A stretch of DNA of 64,000 nucleotides, taken from positions 161,710 to 225,709 of the forward strand of contig VTPC01000007.1 of assembly GCA_011009095.1 (NCBI GenBank). Reading direction: 5' to 3'. The position numbers and the translations under genes were made by a program. The notes beneath the pieces are model-generated. The model did no database searches. It had not been told where the DNA came from and saw nothing but the letters and a program-made list of their open reading frames with translations. Below, one piece after another: positions 44,985-55,750 of the stretch; position 1 is the stretch's first letter; each line of letters begins with the position of its first letter. This stretch comes from Ignelater luminosus. Taxonomy: Eukaryota > Arthropoda > Insecta > Coleoptera > Elateridae.

Positions 44985-47210
44985 ATACCGCGGGGTAATG
45001 GCGAACAGGCCATGTCGGGTAATCTCGAACGTTCGGCATTATCCCTTTTTCGTTGGTTCCCGTTAATTTTTTAATATTGTTACAGATGCCTCGTAATTAT
45101 ATTAGAAAGACTGAAACCAAGTACAAATTAGAAGATCTCCAAAAAGCTGTCGAGGATGTTAAAACCAAAAGACTGACCATTGGCAAAGCAGCTGAAACTT
45201 AATCAGTGCCAAAAACTACAATTACTTGAAGAAGGCTGTAATAAAACAACCAAGAACTGGTAGAAAACCATTATTTACAGATGAGCAGGAATTAGAACTC
45301 GTGGACTATATTATAAAATGCAGCAAATTATATTATGGATTGACGATAAGAAGAATTCGCAGAATAGCCTTCCAATTGGCAGAGCGAAATAACCTTCCTC
45401 ATAAATTTGACCGAGTAAAACAGCTAGCCGGAAAAGACTGGTATTACAATTTTATGAAGAGACATCCCAGTATATCTTTAAGAACACCTGAGGCAACATC
45501 ATTAAATCGCATCACTGCGTTTAATGAAGTTGACGTTAAAACATTTTATGATAATTTGAAAACCATACAAGACAAACATCATATTTAACCTGACAAAATA
45601 TTTAACGTCGATGAGACAGGTATATCGACAGTTCAAAAAAATTTGAAGATAGTGGCAGCAAAAGACGAGAAACAAGTTGGCAAAGCGACGAGTGCCGAGA
45701 GGGGGTCTACAACAACAGTTGTTTGTTCATTTAGTGCAGCTGGCCAATATATTCCTCCATTTTTTATATTTAAAAGAAAGCGGATGAATGCTCTGTTACT
45801 AAAAGGCAGTAACCCTAACATAGTTGGAGCTGTATCAGACTCTGGATGGATAAATGAAAACCTATTTGTTGATTGGCTACACCACTTTATTTCATTTGCA
45901 AAGCCTTCAAAAGTAGATCCAATTTTGCTAATTTTAGATAACCACGAGAGTCATGTCAGTCTTAATGCATATATACTCTGCAGAGACCATGGAATTATTA
46001 TGCTGACTCTGCCGCCGCATACCTCTCATAAACTCCAGCCATTGGATTTGACATTTTTTGGTCCTCTAAAGACTGCGTACAATCAGGAATGTGAGAATTA
46101 CATGTCAGATCATTTTGGAAAGCCCATCACACAGTACGAAATCGTTGAATTGTTTACGAATGCTTTTAACCGGTGCAGTAACCTTGAAAAAGCAGCAAGT
46201 GGCTTTAGAGCTGCAGGAATATATCCCTTGCGCCCTATTGAATTTGATTCAATTCAGCCAGACGTTTCCCAGAATAATACATCACAGACAATAATAGTTC
46301 CACCACAAAACAGTCAGACTGATACTCGACCTCCGAATGTTCGAGAAAACGACATTCACACAAATCAAATGGTAATTTATGACCAACAGGCTCCCGATGC
46401 TCACAATCATTCTTCTGATATATCTACAGTTGCAGAAGTTCATAGTGCTAAAACGTTTGATATCCAAGCTTCTGATACACGTGCTATCCATTTACAATCA
46501 AGTGAAGAGCAGTCAGTTTCTCTATCCGAAATCGTAGAATTGCCTATAATTCCTCCCAAAACATCTAAGCGCAATATTAGAAAGAGAAAGTCGATCATTC
46601 TAACAAGCACACCTGTAAAAGACCAACTTGAAGAAAAGGAAAATAGAAAGATTGCAAAAGAAGAAGAAATTAAAAAGAAATCTCAAAAAACACAAAAAAA
46701 AGAAATTAATACAAAAAGACCGAAACGTAATGATATGAAGAAAGAGACCAAAAGAGTATTAAAAAATTTCAGCAATATCAAAGACTTTAATGAACCTGCA
46801 CCAAAGAAGAGAGGGAAAAAAAAGAAGAGAAAGAAAATGTAGACTAGTATTGTATTTTTTGTAAAGATAAATATGTAAGTCCCCCCAATGAAGATTGGAT
46901 TATGTGCTACGTATGTGAAGATTGGGCTCATGAGAAATGTACAGATAGACAGTCAACATCGGCGGGCTATAAATGTGATCTCTGTCGTAATTAAGATACT
47001 ATATGTTAGTTCGTTATTACTCCACGAACACTAAGGGTTTTGTTTTTCTTTCTTAATATTGAGTTTTATTGAAAAAATATAAATGTTGGTTAGTTGATTA
47101 GTTAGATGGATAAGTAAACTTGATTATAAAGCAATTACTCTGTACTTTAATTTCGCTGTTTTATTGAAGTTTGCGCTTAGGTGTTCGTGTTTCCCCCACT
47201 TTCCCCTATA
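44985..47210 (+). mobile_element. Pogo-superfamily DNA transposon (psq-HTH, DDE, PHD)
   Basis: A near-complete plus-strand transposase gene lies between proposed ends. The right end, read on the complement, is TATAGGGGAAAGTGGGGGAA then ACACGAACACC. The left has GCGGGGTAATGGCGAACAGG, which matches only loosely, so the left boundary is approximate. Despite breaks, most of the coding sequence is well preserved, and this is among the younger DNA elements here. Confidence 0.75.
45086..46994 (+). pseudogene. Pogo-like transposase with C-terminal PHD finger
   Basis: It begins MPRNYIRKTETKYKLEDLQK, a psq-type HTH. Next come LKKAVIKQPRTGRKPLFTD and the CENP-B-like WYYNFMKRHPSISLRTPEAT. The DDE core has IFNVDETGIS, ILLILDNHESHVSLNAY and PPHTSHKLQPLDLTFFGPLK, giving DD35D by counting residues between the second and third Asp. 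A long Ser/Asn-rich linker and a Lys/Arg-rich nuclear-targeting stretch precede CIFCKDKYVSPPNEDWIMCY with CEDWAHEKC and CDLC (PHD finger, 46,851-46,994). Breaks: a TAA in the HTH, a frame change near 45,220, a TAA at 45,586-45,588, and a frame change before the PHD finger (which could also be a lost intron boundary). The catalytic triad itself is intact. Confidence 0.9.
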
Positions 47211-48521
47211 TGATATTTAATAAATATAATGTGCTGAGTTAAATGGTATAGTATTTACAAATACTAATTAAAAGAAACTCTCCCTAGCAATGTTTTGTCC
47301 AAATACTTCAATTTTGTTTGAAACCTTGTGGTAAATAACATCAGTAGATCCTATGGATCTCTTCATTGTAGGCATTGTCAGCATGGTTTATATTTAGATT
47401 TCAAATATGTTTGTAAATCGCCCTTGTGTACTATTCTATCAAACGTTTGTATTTCAATTAATCAAATCTAATTAAATTTTGATATACGAGGACTCTTATA
47501 CTAAACATTATGTGAAACTTTCCTGCGTTGAGTTAGTAAATCTAAACTTTTGTGATGTAATCCCTCTAGTTTTATTTAGTAGTATCAAGAACAATTAAGT
47601 TTGTGGTTGTGAACGGCAACGGGCCTATCTAAAGAAACTTTGATTTTAATTATGTAACTGTCTGACCGGTTTTTTTAACCACCATGTGTTTAGTTGAGAA
47701 TTCTAAAGTTTACATTGATTTTGTGGTATAATCAGCAATGGTACATAATAATTATTGTGTTACGTTTAATTGCAGTATAAACCTCGATAATTATTACCTA
47801 AATTCATGTTTTACAAATTAATGTTTAAAAGTTATATCGTTTCTTTATTTTTTTTTTTGTTTGTGTCCCGTGGATTTGATCCCCGACTGGAGAAATTTCT
47901 TCCCAATTTCATATTCGAACTCGCGTCAACTCTGAATATTGGTAAGAGGTGTCTTCACCGCTACACCATTCAGGCCAATGTGTTCTATTTAAATGGGAAC
48001 TATTCAAATTTGTTAAACTTTTTCTGGAGATAAACAAATTATTTTTGAAATACAATTATAACTATGTTAATTAATTTCATTGTAAACATTTGTTTAATAA
48101 AAACATTTAGACTCAAAATTTAACTTTAAAGTACCCGCCATAATGAATACTGTCGTACTAATGTTGACACCAACGAATACAAACGGTTATGTTGTGCAAA
48201 GTTGAATATTGTGCTGATCCTCTTCAAAGAGGAGTGATGAATTGATATTAACATAACAAAACAAATAGTTTTAACAGTTACTTATTTGAAATGTGTAAGT
48301 ATATTATGAATTACAAATGTTGCTAAGTTTCTTTAATTAAGGAAGACCCAGATGTAATGAAGAGACTTGAGCGCGGCGGTTCGTCAAGCCATTTCGCAGA
48401 TTGTGGGATTTTTCTGAAAACATGAAGTGTCTCAAATTCAAATTAAAAAATACTAATATTTAATTAAACAGCATGATACGTAACTAGCCAAGTGGAGCAC
48501 AATAGCGAAAAGCTGATGAAG
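47211..48521. other. AT-rich stretch with one tRNA-like element
   Basis: No coding sequence recognised. It holds the tRNA-like sequence at 47,863-47,976. Confidence 0.5.
47863..47976 (-). repeat. tRNA-like SINE candidate with two B-box-like motifs
   Basis: On the minus strand: GGCCTGAATGGTGTAGCGGT (A-box-like), CTCTTACCAA (anticodon-loop-like), GAGTTCGAATAT (first B-box-like), and about 55 bases later GTCGGGGATCAAATCC (T-arm-like, second B box). A T/A-rich run follows. No clean cloverleaf forms. It could be a tRNA-derived SINE head with an insertion. Confidence 0.45.
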
Positions 48522-48523
48522 TA

Positions 48524-49720
48524 CGAGACTAGATTGAAAAGTTTCCGGAATAGCCCATAGATGGCGGCCGTAATTCAATTTATTTTGTATCATCAAGTAG
48601 GCTGGTATTTCAATTGTTTATAAAAAAACCAAATTGATCTGCCATTTAGTTCACTTTTGATAACCGTTGATGCACTTGTATTTTGTGAGTTTTCAATTAT
48701 GGAGAAAAATTAAATTAGAGCTTTCATTATTTTTTTTTATTTGGAGGGCAAAACAGCCACAGAAATTAAAGCCAGATTGGATTCTGTTCTTGGCGACTCT
48801 TCACCATCGCTTTTGGATGTCTGAATTCAAACCTGGACATACCCACACAATTGATGAACCTCGTACAGGGCGTCCGAAATCTGCGACTACTCCAGAAATC
48901 ATTGACAGGATCCATGAAATAGTGTTAGACAATCGTCGAATAAAAGTTTTTGAAATAGTTGAGGTTGGACTTATAAATATACTTTCAGCACGCTGGGTGT
49001 CGCGTCTGCTCACGCCAGAACATAAACGCATTCGTGCTCGAGATTCAGCTGAGTGTTTGCAGTTGTTTAAAAAATCCAATTGATTTCATCAGGAGATTTG
49101 TGTCTATGAACTAACTTGGATTCACCATTATATCCCAGAAACCAAGCAACTGTCAAAACAGTGAGTAGGCCAGGGAGAATCCTTCTCGAAGAATGCAAAA
49201 ACAGTTTAGTCGGCTGGAACAGTAATGGTGTCTGTTTTATTTTTGGGGATGCTAAAGGCATTTTACTTATTGTCTATCTGGAGAACGGAAAAACCATAAC
49301 AGGCCAATATTACTTAAAACTTTTAGAACAACTAATCTTGTTTCATGAAGACAATGCACCAGTCCATGCAAGTGCAATTGCTCAACAAAGAAAATCGAGT
49401 TGAAGTTCGAAATCGTTCGGCATCTCCCCTACTCACACGATTTGGCTCCATCAGATTTTTATCTGTTCACAAACTGAAAAATTTCTATCTGGAAAGAAAT
49501 TCAGGTCCAATGAAGAAGTCATCGACGCCGACGCAACGCTTCAAATGCATATTTTGCAGACCTCGAAGAAAACCATTTCCTTGAAGGGATTGAAAATTTG
49601 GAGATGCGTTGGTCCAAGTGTGTTGAATTACAGGGTGATTATGTAGAAAAATAAAATACCTCTTAGGTTGAATTTAATTTGTTTTTACTTTCTTTCCGGA
49701 AACTTTTCAATCCACTCTTG
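48524..49720 (+). mobile_element. Mariner DNA transposon, decayed
   Basis: The ends are CGAGACTAGATTGAAAAGTT (left) and, on the complement at the right, CAAGAGTGGATTGAAAAGTT followed by TCCGGAA, flanked by TA at 48,522-48,523 and 49,721-49,722. The 1,197-bp size is near full length for mariner (about 1.3 kb). Transposase pieces are in order on the plus strand. Confidence 0.9.
48699..49660 (+). pseudogene. Mariner transposase pseudogene
   Basis: In order: FYLEGKTATEIKARLDSVLG (N-terminal HTH); FKPGHTHTIDEPRTGRPKSA, TTPEIIDRIHEIVLDNRRIK and SARWVSRLLTPEHKRIRARD; the TWIHHYIPETKQ block near 49,110-49,150 around the first catalytic Asp region; GDAKGILLIVYLENGKTITG and LFHEDNAPVHASA (second Asp, 49,340-49,380); and a decayed third-Asp region, with YFADLEENHFLEGIEKL-like sequence near 49,555-49,605. 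Many frame changes, with at least five frames needed. It resembles the mauritiana-type mariner consensus in these blocks, but subfamily is not certain. Confidence 0.88.
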
Positions 49721-49727
49721 TAGTTAA

Positions 49728-49882
49728 AAAGTTTCCTAAACTGACATCATTTTTTCTAAGGACAGCATCAGAATCATGTGTTTCTGCACCTTCACATACA
49801 GCAAACAGTTCATCAGACCATACGCAAGTGGAAATGAATGCACAGGACCAATCCGCATTAAGGTATGTCTGTGTGTGTGCGC

Positions 49883-49913
<31 letters not shown>

Positions 49914-49987
49914 TGTGCGTGTTCATTCTGAGAGGGGGCCCACAATGTGCAGTGCTTAGGGCCGCTGAAGGTATTAGTCCGGCCCTG
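49728..49987 (+). mobile_element. hAT-like fragment: exon scrap, microsatellite and terminus
   Basis: 49,728-49,862 translates to KLTSFFLRTASESCVSAPSH and on to DQSALR, ending at a donor-like AAGGTATGT, as in the N-terminal exon of some hAT genes. It is followed by the microsatellite (49,870-49,921) and then AGAGGGGGCCCACAATGTGC and AGTCCGGCCCTG (49,976-49,987), the complement of a CAGGGCCGG hAT-type end. The transposase core is missing, so this is a deletion derivative or a composite. Confidence 0.5.
49870..49921. repeat. GT/GC-rich microsatellite, mainly (GTGC)n
   Basis: TGTGTGTGTGC then repeated GCGT units up to about 49,921. It creates artefactual long Val-Arg-Ala-Cys frames that are not genes. 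Confidence 0.95.
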
Positions 49988-50355
49988 CGTATATCTAATA
50001 ATTTCGGCAAAAATAAATTGTGTAGTGCTGTTTATAATTTGAGCTATTTACTATTAGGCTTGTGCAGTGTGCATTGTGCTGTTGCAGATAATAAGTTAAT
50101 CCTGGGTTTGTCCAATATGAATGAAATTAATGTAACTTCAGAACTTTTAAAAGTGTTTTGTATTTTGCTGTACCGCGGATGGCACCAGGTTATCAGAAGG
50201 CAATACACTAATCGTACAAAAAGTACCTCTAGAATTTACAAGTTGCAGGTGTTATTAAGTGTCTAAAGAATATAGAAAGCACTGAAGGTATTACTTCGTA
50301 AAAACGAGATATGCTATACCATTCGAAGCCTAAAAAAGTTTTAGGTAGTCCGTGG
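49988..50355. other. Spacer between hAT-like elements
   Basis: Plus-strand frames include FCILLYRGWHQVIRRQ, which reads slightly protein-like but is not recognised. No RNA or repeat seen. Confidence 0.4.
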
Positions 50356-50363
50356 CACTAGGC

Positions 50364-52738
50364 TAGCGATCGGCAACCCGCGGCTCGCGAGCCACATGTG
50401 GCTCTTTGACTACACGGCTGCGTCTCTTTTCGGAATATGCCTTTTCGGCCTAGATGTGATTTGGTATTTGGTTGGTGAACGCTGCTGCACGCGGTTAAAG
50501 ATGCGAAAGGATGAATGATTGGAGACTTTTCGCTTAAAACGTGTCTGGCCCTGGTCAGGAGGGAAAGTGTGGAGGTACGGCGCGGGGGGGGCGACTCCTT
50601 CGTCGGTCCGGTCTCCAGTTCTCCGTCGGCATCACCGTCGCCACCTCTCTCACTACAGAACTAAACAATATTATGTTTATAAGTCATGATACTGTGTTCT
50701 TAACGCGTCCGAGTGATTTAAAACTGAAGTGAGGCGTCACTGTCAGACTGCAAGATGGCAACTAAGAGAAAATAACGAAAAGTACAAGATGAACACCGCG
50801 AATTTAAAGCTGAATGAAAAAGAAAATTATGCTTTTATGCAAAACTCTATGGGTCTTCCAACGTGTCTAACTTGCAATGAAAAGTTATCTAATAACAAAA
50901 AGTCTTGTCTGGAACGCCACTTTTTAACAAAACACGACTCATTTGCAAAGAAATATTCTTTCGGAGATGAAAGAAAAAAAGCGGTGCCAGAATTAAAACA
51001 AAAAATGCAACAATCAACGTCAATATTCAGCAGCTAGATGCAATCTTCCAATGTGACCGCAGCGAGTTTCACGGATGGAGAGTACGTAACAAAGATATTT
51101 AAAAAAATTAAAGACCCTGCTCTATCCGCAAAAACTATTCGAAACAGAACAATTAAGATGGTCAAGAATGTGACAGATCAACAGATGAATGATATAAAAT
51201 CGGCATCTCTATTTTCTTCGGCATGTGACGAGTCGTGTGACGTGAAGGACATCGCACAAGTTAGTCTCCTGGGATGGTATGTTTCCGATAAAGGTCTCCA
51301 TGAAGAATTACTAGCTTTGCTACCACTTAAAGGACAAACTCGAGGTGAAGATGTCTCTGCAGCAATTTTGGAATTTGTGACTGTTAGGGAAATTGACATC
51401 AATAAATTGGTATCTATGGAGTATGCGAGACCCAGTATGACGGATAAGCATAAAGGCTTTGTTGCCCTCTTTAAACAAAATGTGGAACACGATGTTTTTA
51501 CGTTTCAATGCAATATTCATTAAGAAGTGCTATGCGCGCAGACATTTTCCATCGAAGTTGTAAAGATGATGGATTTGGTAGTAAAAATAGTCAACCTAAT
51601 AATGGCAAAAGGACTTAATCATCGACAGTTTTGTGCTCTTCTCGAAGAAGTGAACAGTCAATATTTCGACCTTCTTTTGCACAATAGAGTTCGTTGGTTA
51701 TCCAGAGGAGCAGTTTTTAAACGTTTCGCTTCATGCTTTGAACATATTTAAACCAAAAGAACACGAATATCCAGAGTTAAGTAATGAAGAATGGTTACAG
51801 AAAGAAAGATATGATATCACATTTAAACTACCTCAATCAGAAGTTACAAGGTAGAGGTAACTCTGCAAATACACTTCTAGAAACCATCTTTTCCTTCGAA
51901 TGACAACTACTATTATTTGCGGAAGACTTCAAGAATGGAAATCTGTTTCATTTTGAAACTTGAAAAAAACATCTAGAAACTGCTGAAAATGTCATCGATA
52001 GTAGTTCTTTCTGGCAGCAACTGCAAAGACGCATGATTGATTTACTGATCGTTTCAATGATTTCAGAGATGAAACGTCTACTCCTTCGTTCTTGACAAAA
52101 CCACTTGTGGTGGACTTCAATCGAATACATTTTTCGCCATTTCCAACAGTTGCCAGAGTTCAGTTTGAATTACAATTAATAGACTTAAAAGCAACGATTT
52201 CTGGTCTTCAAGATTTACGCATTTACAAGTGAAACTAGAAAATCTGGAAAGAGAAAAAGCGACTTTAACCATGAATCATAAATGGATGGAACTTTCCAAC
52301 TGTCAAAAGGAGGACCAATTAATTTTCAAAACATGGAATAACTTTTCGGAACATTATCAACTCAAAGAAAACCATTTGGAGTCTTGACAATTTTTGGGTC
52401 CACTTACTGTGAGCAAACGTTCTCCAAAATAAATTCCATCAAAAGCGAGCTAAAAAGTCAGCCTAATGATGTAAGCCTCGAAACTTGTTTAAAATTGAAG
52501 ACTTCCACCTACTTACCGAACCTGAAACAACTCTGCGAAAATGCTGTGTCAAAAGTCCCATTAATTAGTTTCTTTATTTACTTGAAGTTTTGTTTTGTAT
52601 TAAATACATTTTTACCCATATTGCGTTAAAATATTGTATCTCAAACTCCCTTCTGTACCCACTGCGGCTCTTTATAAATCTTGGGTAAAACATTTGGGAT
52701 AAAATGGCTCTTTGCTCTGGAAAGGTTGCCGACCCCTG
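50364..52738 (+). mobile_element. hAT DNA transposon with 8-bp target duplication
   Basis: The ends are TAGCGATCGGCAACCC (left) and, on the complement at the right, CAGGGGTCGGCAACC. They are flanked by CACTAGGC (50,356-50,363) and CACTAGAC (52,739-52,746), a 7/8 match to an 8-bp duplication, the length expected for hAT. Just inside the left end, GGCTCGCGAGCCACATGTGG contains nested short palindromes. The body holds one broken hAT transposase gene. Confidence 0.88.
50729..52629 (+). pseudogene. hAT transposase pseudogene (GTF2IRD2/FAM200/ZBED-like)
   Basis: The N-terminus has LPTCLTCNEKLSNNKKSCLE followed by RHFLTKHDSF, a C..C...H...H zinc finger of BED type (about 50,855-50,945). The first catalytic region has SASLFSSACDESCDVKDIAQ with LLGWYVSD. 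Then come LPLKGQTRGEDVSAAILEF, MTDKHKGFVALFKQN, FTFQCNIH and VNLIMAKGLNHRQFCALLEE with DLLLHNRVRWLSRGAVFKRF (the conserved RWLSRG block). The C-terminal dimerisation region has FGSTYCEQTFSKINSIKSE (about 52,390-52,450). Several stops and frame changes occur, with a badly decayed middle (about 51,750-52,380). The order fits the hAT family of FAM200/GTF2IRD2-type proteins. Confidence 0.88.
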
Positions 52739-52911
52739 CACTAGACTGATTGAACAAAAAGTACGTTTAGAATTTGCAAAATTGTACAGTTGCTCATCGA
52801 ATTTACAAATTTATAGATGTGGGTTTTCATAATGTTATTAACTGTCTGGAAATCTTGAAAACAAGAATAAGAATTCAGAGAAAAACACTAGAAATCTACT
52901 CTAAACACTCG

Positions 52912-53050
52912 AAGACACTAAACAACCAACAGATTATTGATTGAAACTTTTGAATTACCATTCGAGACGCAGAAGAATCTCTAGATCGGGGTAGACGCTA
53001 GCGGGTATGATGCAATTTCTGAAGGTACCTTCATGTGGTAAACAGAGTGG
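52912..53050. repeat. Dispersed repeat, copy 2 (first copy at 33,261-33,419)
   Basis: Same order of blocks as copy 1: AAGACACTAA, AACCAACAGATTATT, ATTTCTGAAGG, CCTTC and GGTAAACAG. Non-coding. Confidence 0.65.
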
Positions 53051-53988
53051 TGCATGATGCGTTTAATATCAGTTTCCGATCCTTCTGCACTCTGCAGCGT
53101 TTAGTCACTGCAGCGCCTATGGCAAGTTGTTTCGTTTGCACGTCGTCGTTGTGCCGGTCCTGTCAATATTGAATTCACAGTTCAGAATCAAATACCGTGC
53201 ATTCTATGCTGTAACATTTAATTTTGAACAATAAAAGAATTCTGTTGGTTTCCCCCCCGAAAGAAGGCAATAGAAACATTTTTACAATTTTTGCGTTGCT
53301 AATAAGATCAGCGCATTTAGTTTTCTTTATATAAGTATACAATTCTTCTAGATTGTACAGAAAGACGTCGAGGAGGTTTTAAAGATTTCTTTACGTATCT
53401 ACAGTTTCAGCTGGCACGTTGTCCGATTTCTCGTCAAATTCTTGAGACAGAAATAAAATTTTACTGTTGTTTTAAAAACAACAAAATCCTCTTAGTTTAT
53501 TTGTTACAAAAAAAAGCCAGAGTCTTTAGACTTTTAATAATTTAAAATTACGTTCTGGCGGAAAACAGGGCAAGCTGTGCATCGTAAAGAACTGTTCACT
53601 TCCTGTTTTTCCCTCTCCAAAAGTATTTTGTGATCCGAGCATAAACTACTGTATTTTAAAATGGAAGCTAAAGCACAAACTAAATATGCAGATGTGGTTT
53701 ACAAAGTTAGTTAACAAAGTACTTCCCTAGAATACTAAAATGCCAAATCTAGCAACTGGGAACAACTAAATCGTGAAATTGACGATGGAAGGAGAAAGCT
53801 CAGTCAAGTAGGAGAGTCCCGCTAATCCACAGCCCCTTGATACTTCAGAGCTAAAACAGACCCCTAGCAAAATTTAAATCGAAAGTACCTTCGCATTTAA
53901 AGCCGGGGCTTTATTGTGTATCTACAACGAATTTAAACTTTCACCCGTGAAATCTTAAAATGTATTACGTAGGAGTAAATAATTTGTC
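53051..53988. other. Non-coding stretch with a possible start of a transposon protein
   Basis: A short frame from ATG at 53,661 reads MEAKAQTKYADVVYKVS and, after a break, NWEQLNREIDDGRRKLSQVG (to about 53,820). It looks like decayed protein of unknown family. The rest is unremarkable. Confidence 0.35.
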
Positions 53989-54275
53989 TTATAAATTTAT
54001 CGTAATTCTGGTCAAGAACGATCAGGAAATATAACTGCAATTGATCATTTTTACGAGCTTATTACCTCTAATAAATTATTAGAGTCGTTCGTTTCCAGGC
54101 AAAAGGGTACTTCGCGATATGGAGTGAGTAAGAATAAAATAAATAGGCGAGCATCAATCAGGCTATGCAGTCTGATGTCACTAAAAGTGGATGAAGATCG
54201 TATCTTAAAAAATTTTACCCTAAAAGAACCAATTTTTATACTTAAAGAGAAGACGCTTTTTTTCTTGTCTTAACA
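53989..54275 (+). pseudogene. Possible piggyBac-like transposase scrap
   Basis: An open stretch of about 95 codons without an ATG at its start: NITAIDHFYELITSNKLLES, then RQKGTSRYGVSKNKINRRAS and IRLCSLMSLKV. The pattern IEYF..F..ddLI..IV.qtNlYa.qk......s..Ei..FiGI...Ms..klP of piggyBac-like proteins fits loosely (DHFYELITSNKLLESFV, then a QKG....VSKN.I block). The later catalytic regions are absent. Weak call. Confidence 0.35.
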
Positions 54276-55738
54276 TGTGAGAATAAAATATTCTTCTACA
54301 ACCGAAAAATCTATAAAGCGACGCTGGAAGTTTTTCGCACACTTCACTTGTTTATTCATTTGATTGCAGAGTGTAAAAAGAATTTTCTGTTTATTTTATC
54401 AATAAATCGTGGAAAATGTTAAAGCTTTACATGTATTCGTTATTTATTTTATTTATTTACGATTTAGAAACGTGTTGATTTTGCAGATTTTGAAATCTGC
54501 ATTGCACGTTATGGAAAGCATTTTAAAGTGAATTCCTGAATTAATTTTATCGGAATTTTTGATGTATTTTTTCGATACGTGTATTTCAAAGTTAAATAAT
54601 ATTAATCATGGTTAAGTTTCAATGTTTGTTGTCAATCTTCTATTCGTCGATAAACAAAAGATTGTTTTTGGATTTATCAGAAACCGTGCCAATTTTAAAA
54701 ACTATTTTTCCTACGACCACATAAAAAAGTTAATCAATTGACACTTTCGTACATGTATCGAAACTGCCGCATGTCAATTAAGTTTATAACAACACAGTCT
54801 GGTTTGATAATGACAAATGTTTGTTATTCGTTATAGTATATTAGACATCAATTTGTATAAAATTTTTGGCCAAAGATACAAAAATCTAAATTCAATTTTA
54901 AATTACAAATGCAATTTAATTAATCAAATCGCAAGATATTAACTAGAGACGCACAACGCCTTAGCGGTCTAGTTGGTATGACACCTGGGTACACACTAGG
55001 GGGTATTGGTTCGGATCCAGCCAAAGGTAGTTGATTTTTAAAATTAACAAAAATCTAAATTATAAATTTTGTAGTCGTAGGAAAAATAGTGCACAAAAGT
55101 TGATGAAAAGTGTATTTATCTTCTCAGGAATGTCGCATCCCGCTTGTATGTAGCCTGACACTTCCAACGCTCGTTATGTAAATAACTGTTATTACACAAA
55201 CGAAAATTTATGTCAAAACTATTATCGAATAAATATATTTGACAAATAGATGGCATTTTAAAATGTAAAATAATATCAATTTTTGGTACAAAGAATTTAT
55301 TAACCAGGTAACGATTGCTACGTTTGAAAGTTAGTCAGTTAGGAGATTGTGATGTAGATTCACAATGCTATTTTATTAATCGTCTATAAACATATGAGCC
55401 ATTGTTTGTAAAATCAATAGTTGGCATGAAATCCAGCTCCAGTTAACCTTGCACCTAATTAAATAAGCTTAAAATGATTTTTGATACACTGACGCTTCAA
55501 CTTTATTAAATGACGGTCTAATGGGTTATTCAATTAATTATTCCGCTCTTGTAACGTCCTACAAACGCAAGATTTTGGACTATCCCGCAAGAGTACCAAT
55601 GTTCCTTTATTATTAGATCTTATAACAACACAACAAACAGCAATTATTTGTTTGAATAGGCAAAAAAGTAACAGATTAAGATTTTTTCCTTTGTATTTTT
55701 TGTAATTTTGTCGACTTTGTGATAGCATGCCTCTTCTA
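54276..55738. other. AT-rich stretch with one tRNA-like element
   Basis: No coding sequence recognised. It contains the tRNA-like sequence at 54,957-55,028. The 84-codon minus frame at 55,534-55,788 is not recognised. Confidence 0.5.
54957..55028 (+). repeat. tRNA-like SINE candidate
   Basis: CCTTAGCGGTCTAGTTGGTA resembles the D-arm and A box of tRNAs (GGTCTAG.GGTATGA). GGTACACAC sits at the anticodon-loop position, and GGTTCGGATCC is a near-consensus B box. The stems pair poorly, so it is a tRNA pseudogene or SINE head. The flanks do not match the other tRNA-like sequences here. Confidence 0.5.
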
Positions 55739-55750
55739 CGAGGCATGCTA
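55723..55750. repeat. Perfect 10-bp inverted repeat across the mariner end
   Basis: TAGCATGCCT and AGGCATGCTA are perfect reverse complements separated by eight bases (CTTCTACG). The right arm lies in the mariner inverted repeat starting at 55,739 and the left arm is in flanking DNA, so the dyad spans the insertion junction. Confidence 0.8.

Noticed and set aside
49736-50266. Frames rich in Val-Arg-Ala-Cys or His-Ala-Arg-Thr repeats
   Set aside because: They are translations of the GTGC microsatellite.
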